Shown: one piece after another, positions 23,501 through 36,800 of the stretch
Layout of the letters: each line of letters starts with the position of its first letter
Numbering within the stretch: position 1 is the stretch's first letter
NCBI RefSeq assembly: GCF_022682495.2
Contig: NC_071389.1
Span: 15,326,964 to 15,390,963 of the forward strand
Source of the DNA: Desmodus rotundus
Lineage: Eukaryota; Chordata; Mammalia; Chiroptera; Phyllostomidae
Direction of reading: 5' to 3'
Length of the DNA stretch: 64,000 nucleotides
Notes under the pieces: model-generated
The model's input: the letters and a program-made list of their open reading frames with translations, nothing else
What the model was told of the DNA's origin: nothing
The model's database searches: none
Program-made: the position numbers and the translations under genes

Positions 23501-24806
23501 TACATATATAGGGACAGAATAAGAAGAGAAACTTGATTAAATGGTTTTATCATTTGTAAAATCTGGGTGAAAGACATAAGGGAATTCTTTGTATTATTTA
23601 TGCAACTTTTCTCAGTCTAAAATTACTTCAAAATGAAGAGTTAAAAAATAAAAGTAACACATGCTTGTTATTAAAAAAAACAATATGACATGTATAAGTG
23701 TAATGTAAAAGACCTTAGTACTCCTGCTTTGGGGTGATCACTGTTACATAATTTGTAAGTATAGTTCCTTTTTTTCTATATAAGCAAACATGTATTTCTT
23801 TATTACAAAAATGGGATTCTTTTTTACATAAAAGTTTCTTGGCATTTATCCTCCCTTAATCTCTTGTCCATTTGTTTACCTCCTTTTTTTTTTTTTAGCA
23901 GCAACACAGCATTTTATGTAGAATTCACTCTGTTCTCTATGGCCTCCTAAATCCCATTTCTGCGTTCTTTCAGTAGTGCCCTTCAGCCTATCAGTTTCCT
24001 GTTTCTCAGGTTTCTTTCCTATAAAATGGTAATAACTACCCTGCCTATTTCACATTTGTAAGGATAAAGTGAGATAATTAATATGAAAGCATTTGAAAAT
24101 GTTACAGGTGCGATATAAATGAAGGCATGGTGGTTAGGTATTGAAGATGTGAAGCGTAATACGTGTTTCGCTTATGAAATGAATTTCTAATGTTTATTCA
24201 GCATTAACAGTTTTTTTAGGTCCTGTGGGTTGTTTTCTCCTGCTATGCTTCTTAAACCCTCTCCACCCCAAACCCCGTAGAGTTCACACTGTTGAAAGTG
24301 TTTTTGAAGCAGAGATTTTAAAATTCTAAATTCTCTGGTTACATTATGTTACAACCCTTGTCCTTGATATTCCTGTAGTCTGTATAATCTTTTATGAAAG
24401 TACAGTCAAACCTCAGTTTCTCGAGCGTCTTGGTTCTCCAGCAATTTGGTTCTTGACCAAGTGTTCACAAAAAAAAAGTTTCGGTTTTCTAACAAAGTTT
24501 TGGTCTCTATTCTCTACCCGGCAGCGCTTTCTTGCTGATAGCTGTATGATCAGTCACGTGTCTCTCAGGTGAAAGGAGATTCAGTTTTTGAACAAGCTGC
24601 TTCTTGAACAGTTCTGGGGAGTGAATTAAATTCAAAAACCAAGGTTCCACTGTTCTGTACCACACAATTCTTAAAACCCTTCTTAGTGATTTTCATTCTA
24701 GGTTTATTTTTTGTTTTTAAATTTTTTCAGGCTTATTTTTCCCTTTGGGCATATTTCACACTGTTAGATTTGTCAGTGCAGTGGTGTGTATGTTTATGTC
24801 TGAGTT

Positions 24807-24852
<46 letters not shown>

Positions 24853-27800
24853 TGATTGACTGTGGAAAGGTTCTCTTTGCAGTCTGCTGGGGGCTTAGAA
24901 TACAGAAGAGAAGTAGGGAATAGCTTAGGTCTTCCCCGGCTGCCCTGTTCTGGATTTTACACAAGGGTATGGTTGCAGAATGCGGCACTAGTTCTAGTCC
25001 GTTTTACCTTGAGGCTCACGCACAACTTTCTGTACTCCACCATTTTACGGTATTAGAAATTAAGACAGGAAGACATAAAACAATTAGTAGTTCTTATAAA
25101 AATAACAATAATAAATCCATGAGAAGAGTGATGAGGTTTTACACTTTTCCAGATTTCTTTAATGTCAGGCTTAACAGAAGACACTTTGAGAACCCCTACT
25201 GTGTAGTTGGAGCTAGTGGCAGCTGGGCCAAAAGGAGTGATAGTTCGGCATCCAGAGCAAGGCTGGTTGGAGCAGTGTCTCCCTAGAGAATAGTCAGAAC
25301 AGATTGGGAGCATGTGCTTGGTAATCCTTCAGGCAGAAGCTGCATTTGTTATCTTTGTTGATGTTGCTTTGTTAGGTACCCTTCCCAGTCACCTGTGCAT
25401 TATCTCCCCCTCTACCTTCCACGTAAGTGCACTGTGATAAAAGCCCTACTGTGCCCCCCGGACACTCCTGTGCATTGCAGGTCATTTGTCCAACGTCTGC
25501 AGTAGGCGAGGTCCTGTGCTGGGCACTGAGGATAAAGCAGGGAACAAAGTGGGCAGGACCTTGCGTTAAACACTGATCACACAGAATGTTACCTAATTAG
25601 AATTTTGACTATTCTTATGGCCCAGCATGCTAGGGAAGCATATAATGGGGTGACTGTCTTTACTTTGGGGTCAGGGAGTGCTTTGTTGAGCAAGTGGTAT
25701 TTATGCTGTGTGCTGAAGGATGAGTAGTAATGGAAGTGTACCTCACATAGTTAAAATTGTGCTTAGGTAGGGGTTTTGTCTATGCCTCAGAAAGAAATGT
25801 AGAAAAATGGAAGAATCAACCCTAGACAACTTACATACTCCCAGTTGAGGGAGGTACACCTAACAGTTCGGAGATCAGTACTGATTATCTAAGTAGATAA
25901 CTGTTTTCTTTCTGAGACATTTTGGAATTCAGTGGAAGCTCTATGACAATGAAAAGTTTATACTGTAGACCAGTACCTCTCAAATTTTAATGTATGCACA
26001 AATGGCCTAGGGAGTCTGGCTAAAATACAGGCTTAGATTAAACAAGCTCGGTGTGGGCCCTGAAATACTGCTTTTCTGAAAAGCTTATACATGATGCTTA
26101 TGCTGCTGGTCCATGGACCACACTTGGTGCAGCAAGACTGTAATCACGCACAATAAGACTTAAGAAGTAATACCAATTGGGTAAGAGGCTGGATGAATAT
26201 TCTAGAGGTGATGTCCAATAGGGAGCAATATTTCGTTTTAATTTTTTTTATCGTCATCTGAGGACATTTTTTAAATTGCTTTTAGAGAGAGGGAGGGAGA
26301 GAGAAACATCAATGTGAGACAGAAACATCGACTGGTTGTCTTCTGTACACACCCAGATTGGGGCTTGGACCCACAGCCTAGGTATGTGCCTGACCAGGAA
26401 TCAAGCACCCAAATTTTTGGTTCTGGGACAGCATTCCAACCAACTGAGCCACACCGGCCAGGGCCAATAGGGAGAAACATTTGATAACAGAGAAGACAAA
26501 GCAGTTTGGTGCAAGTATTGTGCTACCTACAGAAAGCTAAAAGCGATTCACCATTATTATTACAGAGATGACAGAAGAGCTAGGGATTGAGATAGATGGC
26601 CACTAGCACAGCCAGTGAGATACTCCACAGATTTATTTCTGTGGTGAGGACCAAGTGAACTAAATGATCATTAGTCTGCCTAGAGGAAAGGTCAGGCACT
26701 GAGGGTTGATGGCCACCTCGTGATAATTACGTGGACTCCACAAAATGATCTAAGGGACAAGCAGCTAGAGATACTAGAGAGGAAGGTGCACTTTACTTGG
26801 AAAAAGAAGAATATTTAATACTACTTTTCATTATTCATAGACCATTAATCCATAGATGGAGGGTACTGCTAAATAGATACAGGTAAAAAAAATGGTTGTA
26901 AATGGCAAAGGTAGGAATAGAATGGGGGGAGAGGAAACTTATAGTTAATATCCACTTTGAAGGAGTCACCACCATTAAGCCTGTTAATTGCACATGTCTC
27001 TTCTCTATTTCACTGGAACCCAGAATAGAAGCTTATAAGACCATTAGAAGACATTACTGGTTTGCCCTTGTTTCATATATCATTATGAAACATATCTTTT
27101 GGTTGCAGTTACGCTGTTAAGATTTTGTTCAAAATGTTTTATAGTTCTTAGTAAATTTATTTGGATCAGAGAATGTAACATCAAGTTAGCCTGTCATATT
27201 ATGAACTGTATGTATAAAATATTTTATATTAAATCATATTTTCTCCCTGGTTTAAAAGAAACATTTTGGAATGCTATAATGGCTTAAAAACCCATCTACT
27301 TTTTCCTCCTTTTAGGATGTCATTTCTTTGGACTTCACAAAATTGTACGACCTTCAGCATATTTGAAGAAAGGAATCAGGGTTTCTACAGTGATAAACAG
27401 TTATTTTAGGTTCCTTGTCTTTTAACTTTTGTACATTAACCTATAGAAGGATAATAGGAATAATTTACTGATAAAGAGGGCTAAGAGGATACTGAATCAG
27501 GCGATTGTCATAAAGCTTTTTAAAATCCTATAAGACAGAGTTAATAGAATTCAAGACTCGTCCTAGAGTAAAATCATCTTTGTTAATTAGATTGCATCTT
27601 GATTTTCAGACGCAGGCCCACCTAAAAGGGCCTGAGGAAAGCTGACAGTGTGGCATATGTTTGTGACAATCATGTTTCCTTAGGTATCTGTACTTCTACA
27701 CTGTGACTCATTAAGAACTGGGTGTCGAGGACCATCAAAGGTATGAGAGTAGTAGTTTGAAAAGGAATGAAATATGTAAAAGGGAACCCCCTTGAAGTTA

Positions 27801-30800
27801 CAGAATTGAGAAAGAGTAGTCATGCCCTGGCAGGGTGGCTCAGTTGGTCAGAGCGTCATCCCAATAAGGCAAGGTTGTGGGTTCAACCCCCCGTCAGGGC
27901 ACATCCAAGAATCAACCAATGAGTGCATATATAAGTGAAACAACAAATCAATTTTTTCTCTCTCTCTTTCTCCCCCTTCCTCTCTCTAAAAAAATCAAAT
28001 AAAAAATCAATCAATACAACTTTTTTAAGAAAATAAAAGAAAAAGGGGAGCCACTGTAACAAAGATGATCTTTTTTGTATTGGCCTAGATTGAAACGATT
28101 GAGTACAGACTGCCATTCTGTGGGTAATAATACCTACAGTGATACGGAATGTTGCTGGGTAGACTGGGGTCCTGCCGTGCCTTGGGAGCATTGGGGCAGA
28201 GAGCGGTTGGTAGGACTCTACCTTCTCCGTCTGCGGAATGGTGTGGCTAGAGGCATGAGGTACAGCTACATTCCAGAGGCAGCCTCATGGCAAAAAGGAT
28301 TCATTGGAGAAGTAAATGCCATTTCTTAAATGCCTTAGAAACATGGATGAGGAGCTATTATTTATTCTTTAAAACCTAGAAACATTTCTAGAAACAAGGA
28401 AAAAATTCTTCTGGTTTTAAAGCCAAGCAGCTTGGCAATCTAGTTGCAAACTTCATTTGTGCTCTCGAATGCCTATGTGATTCAGTTCCTTCCAATAAAA
28501 TGTGCCTTGCTCTCCGCTGGACCCGTGATGGGATTTAATGAGTGAGAATGAGGGCCCTGTCCTCATCTGGCTGACATGGCTCTAGTGAGATGAAACTAGA
28601 AGGTAGGGTTTAGGATTCCAGCCCGTGTTCTTCTGGTTGGCCTTAGTTTCCTCTATTCTGCAGTAAACCTCTTAATTGAAACTTATTATCAAGCCCAAAG
28701 AGTTCTACCACGAATTAGTATTGGAAATTGACCCTAGCTGCAAATTATGTATATCATTATGATACTGTATCATTGAGGGCTCTGTGTGTCTGTTCTTCAC
28801 AACCTTCCCTGTGGGGCTTCAGAGGGCACAGAAAGAGTCCTTGATGTTGGATCCTGTTTTTGTTGTTTCCTCCCCCGACCCAGGTATGAGTCTTTCTGTA
28901 CCTTACTTTATTTCAAAATTATTTATTAAAAGTCTTGATTTTGTTGTTGCTGGTATGTATACAAACAGTTAATTTAATCACATCATTATTGGAACATTTG
29001 TATTGCAAAACACCATGCAAGGCCTAGTGAAAGTGAATTGTATTTCCAATCCATCTATTTTAGAAAACCTTTTAAAAAAAACTAAATTTAACCTGCTCCA
29101 GAATTGATAGGGTTAAAGACATAGAATTAGAGGCTTATTCATAGGTAGAATCTGAAGGCTTCTATGATCTATGATACAGTTAATGAACTAGAAGAATGGA
29201 CTTTTAGATTACATAAAAAATGTTTTTTTAATCCATCCCCTTACCTTGTTTTGAGTTGTACGGTGGTTCGACACATGTTCTGACTGGTTTGGCAAAGCAC
29301 ATTTCTGTTTACCGTAAGTCCAGAGGGAACTGGGAGCATGCATTTACAGAACAAGGCTGGGATGCTTTAGGGTTTTTTCTTTAATGTATATTTTTTTGTG
29401 CCCTCACAGCCCTTCGTGTTGGCATCTGCTCCCTAAGTTGGTTTCTGGCTATTTTGGGAAGTCATTTGTTTTTAATTTGGGTAATGCAGATGAAAACTAC
29501 ATACGGAGACATGAGGAGAAGGGGGGCTAGGAGGGAAACAGGATTCTTCAGGCATGTAGGGATGTACATGGAGAATTTCAAAGACTTCAAACAGGTGTGG
29601 AGGGGTAGGGAAACAGCAAACTCGAAGCCTTTCCACTGTGACGTTGTCTTCTAATGAAGAACAGCTTGAACACTGTAATTTTGAGAGTGTTGCACTATTT
29701 CAAAGTCAGAGACTTAGCACATTTGAAAATAGTGGGGCGATTGAATGTTTTCCCTCTTAAATGTAATTGCGTATATTTGGTCATCATCTTACTTTGATAG
29801 CTGTGGGTCCCAAAATGAACACCAGAGCTTTTCAGAGTTAGATGGGCCACGGCAGCACCTTCTTTTGTCCTTTATCTCCATCGTTTTCGTGGCGCATGAA
29901 GATATTTTTTGTCTCTTTTAAGCAAAACAATGTGTGTGTTTTTCTCTTTCTAGTTCTTCACAAATGACGTGGAATTAATTCTTCATTTTTCTGTTTTGCA
30001 GTACATTTTTATACCTGAAATTTCTGGTAGTGTGGGCACTTGTCCTACTGGCAGACTTTGTCCTGGAGTTCAGATTTGAATACCTGTGGCCATTTTGGCT
30101 TTTCATCAGAAGTGTCTATGATTCCTTCAGATACCAGGGACTGGTATGTTTATTAATACATGAACTTAATAACCGTTCTAAGAAAATCTTCAGTAAATGA
30201 TAATGAAACTGTTTAAAGTAGATTTTATTAGTCATACGTAGGTGACTGTTGAGCTAAATTGGGTCTGTGGACTGACACTGGCCTCTAAGGCTATTTTGTC
30301 TAAACCCACTGATCAAATCACGATCCCTCCTCCTCTGTCCCTGCAGGGAAAAGAAGGGGAGGGAAGGAGGCCTTGGGGAGGGAGACAGAGTAGTAGAGGA
30401 AGCAGAATGGCCCGCCTCTACTCTGAAGCATTTCTGGAGCCCCTTTCACTGTGCTTGTGATTGGCTTGGAGTTAGAGCAGCACTTCCCAAACTTTTTGGT
30501 CTCAGAACCTGTTTACATTCTTAAAAATTATTGAGTACTCCAGAGAGCTTTTACTTATGTAGGTTGTATCCATCCATATTCACTATGTTAGAAATTAAAA
30601 CAAAAACTTGAATATTTATTAATTCACTTAAAAACAATGAAATCATTACCTGTTATTACAGTTTAAAATTTTTAGATGAGAAATAAATTTATTTTCCAAA
30701 ACAAAAAATTGGGTGATTGACTACAGTTTTGCAAGTTTATATAATGTCTGGCTTAATGGAAGACAGCTGGATTTTCATGTCTGCCTCTGAACTCAGTTGA

Positions 30801-33800
30801 TTGTAATGTCCCCTATCATGTAGCTTCTGGAAAACACCACCATACTCCTGAGTGAATGAGTGTGGAAAAGGCAGACATCTTAGTATTATTATGAAAATAG
30901 TTTTGACCTGGAAGACTTGCTGAGAAGATCCCAGGGACCCCCAGGGGTCTGGAGACCATGTGTTTTGAGAACTACTGACCTTGTAGTTCTGTTGTGTTAC
31001 TTAGCCACATCTTAAACCTCTAACTCTTCCCTCGGGCCTGGCGCTTTAGTCAGAACAAATCCATGCCTTGAAGAGATGGTTTTGAGCTCCTGTCCCATTG
31101 GTTAATAGGGAGAGGTACATCCGGAGGAAGGCTGCATTATTAAAATATTAACATCAGCATAATTCTTACTACTAGTATGGTTCATTCATCTGTACTCCAG
31201 AAGCCTATCCTTTAAGAATGAGGCTCTTTAGGAATGTATTGTGAGGAGAGGAGCCTTTTCTGTGTTAAAATCCCAATCTTTAGATAACCTATCTATGGAA
31301 TCCAGGTGAACTTTCTGTGAACCGACTTCAGTTTGTTCTAGTCCAGCTATTCTTCATGTTTTGAGGCCATAAATAGGATTACTCTTTAATATTAAATTAA
31401 CCACTATTTTTTTATGGTTGATGTAAAATGTTTAAAATTTCCTGTTACAATTTTCCCTGTAGTTACTGCATGGAAGTGTTAGAGATTTTGTCTGACGTGC
31501 TTTTATTCCCTGTTTGAAAATAACAGGTTCTAAAATGTGTTTTGTTTTGTTTTTTTTCCCTTTAGGCCTTCTCAGTGTTTTTTGTTTGTGTAGCGTTCAC
31601 ATCAAATATAATATGTCTGCTGTTCATCCCCATACAATGGCTTTTTTTTGCTGCTAGCACGTATGTGTGGGTTCAGTATGTATGGCACACAGGTAAGTCT
31701 TCCTGGTTTCTCCTATGGGCAGAAGTCTTAGATTCAGACTCTTTAAATGTGGTGATTCATCTTTGAATACATTATTTAGAGTTGAGTTTAATGTGGGCAA
31801 TTTAAAATTGTCTTTTCCTAATAGATTATAATAAATTGTGTCTTTAAAATATATTTTATCTTTTTCTCATTATTGAATCAAGAGTTTAAGCCTTTATGAT
31901 TTGATATCTTGATTGTTACTATCTCATCATTTTTTTTAAAAGTTTAATTAGTCGAAATCTGATTTGGTACAAGAATCCCCACAGCATCCCTTGCACATGG
32001 TGTTTAATCTCTGAAAACCTATAGTGACAAGGAACTCATTACTGTAATTTTGGGGCAGCTATAATAGGGACTTCTTTCTCATACTGAGCCAGAATTTTCT
32101 TGTGACTTTTTTTACACTTCTGACCCAGGAGGTCTTGGCTATTTGGGGGCTCACTGATCTCTTAGAAGATGTAAAAAGGTTTTCCCCAGAAAAAATATAT
32201 GGGAATGTACAAAACTTTTCCTTAAAATTTCAGGGAGCCTATAGGCCATCCCCTCAACTCCAAACATTGGACCCCTGCTGCATTAGAACCACACCAAAGG
32301 AGTGTAACCTCCATCCACGTTAATATTTCTTTAGAGAGTTAAAGATACTGTCATATCCTCTCTTCTTTTCTGTAGGCAAAACATCTCTGGTTTCATCAGT
32401 TTTTCCTCATGTGTTATTATAAGCACTTCACCATTTTGCTCTCCCTAGTTCTTAGTGGTTCTCTTAACCAAAATTTATAATTTCAGGTATGTTCTGATTT
32501 GAGAGGAGTTACATAGTCACCTCCCTTCTTCTTAGAGCTACACTGCTCTTTCCAACTAAGATAGATGAGATGTTTTGACAGCTCCCTCCACTGTGAAAGC
32601 CTGAATGTGGGATACATGAGGATGTGTGGATTGGCTCCCAGATCATTTAACTTGCCTGCAAAACTGCGTGAAACGTGATTCTTAGGCCCAGCTGCAACCT
32701 GTCGGGTTTTGACCACTTAGGGAACGCCAACTAATAAAAGCTCTCTGGAGCCACATTCACCCTCTTCTCAGAGGTGCTAAGAGGATGATGTTGGCCCACG
32801 TAGAAGACACAGTTCAGCTGTTATTTAAAGTATCTACTTAGAGCACAGTTTTCTCCATCTCCATCTTTCCCATTCTTTTCATATAGGATTGATTTATAAG
32901 CTAGCATGATGGCTTCTTAGTCTGCTTTCCTTTAACTAAAGTGATTTTTCTGCATTCCAGTTTTTACTTGTATTTCCTTGTCTTGGGCCTCAGTTTCAAG
33001 AGAGTTGCCATTTACAGTTGTCATTTTCTCTAGGTCTCAATTTCTTTGTCATGTGAAAGTGGAGTAATCTAGATAATGTTTAAGGGTGCAGTCCAGCTCA
33101 GACAATCTGTGACTCTGATGAACTATTCTCATTCCCTAAATTACTTTAATAATGTCTCAGTAGCTGAGGGGAAAAAAAATACTCACGTAACTATTAATAG
33201 AACCTATTGGGAACAAGTTCAGTGGGTGACTCACAGGGCAGCAACGAAGCTACGATCATAGATGATACTTGTCTCTCTTTAGCCCTAGGCTCAGAAATGT
33301 ATGTTGGAGTAGCCAAGCTGTGAAGTATGTTTTCATTAGGAATGATTAGTGCTCAGGCAGACAAACAAAATAGACTGTGTTCTTATTGGGCCCGACTGAT
33401 ACGAGTGCAGTTTATATAAGGCCCGACTGATACGAGTGCAGTTTATATAACTCGGGATGAATTTCTTTTCTAGCTGTTAAAATTTAAAATTCTTTTTTAA
33501 GAATATTAGGAATGGTTGATGAAATTATATATTGCCACAAAAGAAGATAGTACTATATTATAAACTTCTTTCCTGGCTGTGAAGAGGGAAAAAATAGGAT
33601 ACAAAACTGTGTGTACATGACTATCACACTTGTTCAAAAATGTTTTTCAACATAGTTTTATTATGTTACTTGATAGGTTTAGAAATACAGGTATTTTGCC
33701 CAAATTTTTCTATTTTTTTCTGTAATGTGCTTATTATATTTATGATAACTTTAGAAATTAATTTTTGAAGAGGCATTTTGAAATGAATTTGAAAATGCAT

Positions 33801-36800
33801 TATCCTAAAGGTTGCTATTTGTCTTCTTACACTGTAAAAATAGCTTTGTGTGTGTGTTAAATCTGCAAGAATGATTGAATCCATTAGCTACCTTCACAGA
33901 GCCTGGGGTGTGGTGTTCCTTCTTCACAGACTAGGTCTAAGGGGACTTAGGGTTATTGTCCTTAGAAGCAGACTGTATTATCTCTGTAAACTTGGGCCCA
34001 ATTTGTATCAATTCTGGGCCCTACTTAACTCTTCAGTAAAATAAGGAAGTTCAACTAAGTTACCTTTTTTCTAATTCCAAAATTCTGTGATGTTTTTTGT
34101 TTGTTTGTTTCATCCCAAAGATCCGTAGCAAAAAGCCCTTTAGTCCTTCAGGTGACTAATTTTTTCCCTCCTATTCTCTCCTTTGTAACTTGCTGGCCTT
34201 ATACAGTCTCAGAGGAGCTCTTTCCACAGTTACTGGACCTCATGCCTGTGTAGTCCATCTTTGTAAATACCCCATTGTTAGTCACATCCTGACAAAAGAT
34301 GGACCTAGTCTGCAGATATTGAATAATGTTCCATTATTTGCATTTTACTTATTCTGTTGCAAGTTGCTTTTTCCTCCCTTGGAAATTGTTTTTAATTACC
34401 AAAGGAACATGAGCTTGTAGTTAAAATAAATTTTGAACAGTACTTAAATGTCAAAACCATTTCTTTGTGCTGTAACTCATTCTTAATAATTTATTTACTT
34501 ATTTACTTACTTTTAAAGAGAAGGGGAGGGAGGGAGAAAGAAAGGGAGAGAAACAGCAATGTGCAAGAGAGACATGGATTGGTATCTCTTGCATGTCCCC
34601 AACCAGGGACCTGGCCCACAATCCAGGCAGGTGCCCTGACCTGGAATTGAACCAGTAATCTTTCAGTTTGCAGGCCAGCATTCAATCCAGTGAGCCACAC
34701 CAGCCAGGACTAATAATTTATTTTTTTATGTATCACTTTATATTAATACAAATTTTCATTCTTTTGAAAGCTGCATCATGTGTTACTATATAGATTAACC
34801 AAGATTAAACAGTTCCCTATTGATAGACATTTAAATTGATTCTCTATTTTTACTTTAGCAAATAATAATACAGTGCGTATTCTTACACATTTATCCCGTG
34901 GCCCTTTTATATTTTTGTAGGGTAAATTTCTGGAATTGGAATTTCTAGGTCAAAGGTATAAGTATTTTAAACTTAATTATACTGCCAAATTGTCTTCTAA
35001 AAAGTATGTCTCAATTTATATCATTGCCAGGTATGAGAATGAACTTCGCTCAGACCCTCCCTGTACTATATTACATGTCTTTTAAATTTTTGCTTAGCCA
35101 ATAGGTTATAAAAAGGAAACTAATTTTTAAGATGGGACTTGTGTCTTCTAATCAGTAGTGAAGTTGAGCATCTTTTCATATTTTTAAAGCTTTCTTCGTA
35201 TTTCCTTTTTTACTTGCATTTATTGCCCTTCCATTGATTTATTGGAGCTCTTTGTATGCTAGGGCTATAACTTTTTTGTTTTACATATATTGTCAATATT
35301 TTGTGCCAGAATATTTGTCTTTTATTTCTGCCTATGATTCCACAGTATCTTTTGTTAGACAAAAGCTCACTTTGGATTAAATTGCTTCTAAATTGGTTTA
35401 AAAGTCTTAATGGAACTTACTGTAGTTGAACTAGTCTTTCAAACAATCCGTCTGTTCTGTTAGTTAATGTATCATTGATGTTTGTCTCTTTGCTGCTTTC
35501 CTACAGAAAGGGGAGTGTGTTTGCCCACTGTGTCCCTCTGGATACTCTTTGTTTATATTGAAGCAGCAATTAGATTTAAAGATCTTAAAAATTTTCATGT
35601 AGACCTTTGTCGTCCATTTGCTGCTCACTGGTGAGTATTATGTATATTCTTAATCTGTAATTCAGTTCAGTGTTTTTAATGTAAGTGGTAAGTGCAATTG
35701 TAAACTTTTCTCTTAGAGATTTTACATGAACCCAGAAGACCCCATAACATGGTGGTAAAGAGCATGAGCCCTCTATTCAGGCAGATAAGTGTTTTAATCC
35801 CAGCAGCTGTCCCCTAACAGCTTTGTTGCCTTGGGCTTGTCACTATCTCTAAGCCTTAGTTCTCTAACCTGTGTATTGGGGACCTATCCCATGGGGTCGT
35901 GGGAAGATGAAATGAAGTGATATATGTAATGTGTTTTTTCTTAATTGATTTGAGAGTTCGAGAGAGAAACATTGATTTATTGTTCCACTTATTTATGCAC
36001 TCATTTGTTGGTTCTTGTGCGTGCCCTGACCAGGGATCAATCTGCAACCTTGATGTATCTGGATGATGCTCTAACCAACTGAGCTACTCAGCCATGGCTT
36101 AAAGTGTTTAACTTAATGCCAAGTACATAGGTTTCTGACAAATGTTATCTATTTTTATTATAATCAGATGTTCATTTCCAAAAGTCTCAATAAAATATAT
36201 GGCTATTTCATAAAGCTTAAATGAACTTACAATTTTCTTAGCTAATTTGCAAAAGCAAGAGAATATTATTAATAAAATTTAAAGGAATATTATTTTTTCT
36301 TATGAAATGTAAATGAATTTAAGATATTTTATTCGTTTAACCTTAACCACGAAACATTTTTTAAAAGTCCTCACCGGAGAATATATATTTATTAATTTTA
36401 GAGAGAGGGGAAGGGGGGAAGAGAGAGAAACACTGGTGTGAGAGAGAAACATCAATTCGTTGCCTTCCATAGATGCCCTGGTTGGGGCTCAAACCCTCAG
36501 CCTTTTGATACAGGTGGCTCCAATCCACTGAGCCACTGGGCCGGGGCAGAGGAAACAGTCTTTAAAATGAGCTTGATTCTTGTTTACATCTATTGTGGAA
36601 AGCACCAGTTAATGTGTGTTTCTTTTAAACACACCAATTTTTGCTAATACTTAAGACAGAAACCAAGATAAACAGGAATTAACTGAAAAAAATAGTTTCC
36701 AGTTTTTTAAAGTCTTTTCACAAATAAGTGAAGTACCATATTTTTCGGACTATATAATGCACCGGACCATAAGATGCACCTAGGTTTTAGAGGAGGAAAA

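Larger units (their letters stand above)
14533..30001 (+). other. MACO1 intron 1 (15,469 bp)
   Basis: The first about 400 bp remain CpG-rich. No exon-like coding block was found. Recognised content: an L2-like end near 15770-15850, MIRs, Ves SINEs at 19518-19746, 21140-21343, 21344-21529, 26272-26464 and 27823-28010, a mariner copy (22828-23386), a MITE (24403-24652), MER5A (25971-26130), and AT and TG simple repeats. Long stretches such as 15300-16990, 17210-18600, 19750-21120 and 28020-29990 are non-coding sequence that I could not assign. Confidence 0.85.
31693..35506 (+). other. MACO1 intron 3 (3,814 bp)
   Basis: Contains a perfect 31-bp tandem duplication (33389-33450), a Ves SINE with perfect target duplications (34497-34710), and an old L1 fragment (34726-35345). 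The stretch 31700-33380 and much of 33460-34480 is non-coding; 33890-34060 is faintly MIR-like. Confidence 0.85.

Noticed and set aside
33389..33450. CRISPR-like direct repeat
   Set aside because: Only two adjacent units without spacers, in a mammalian intron.
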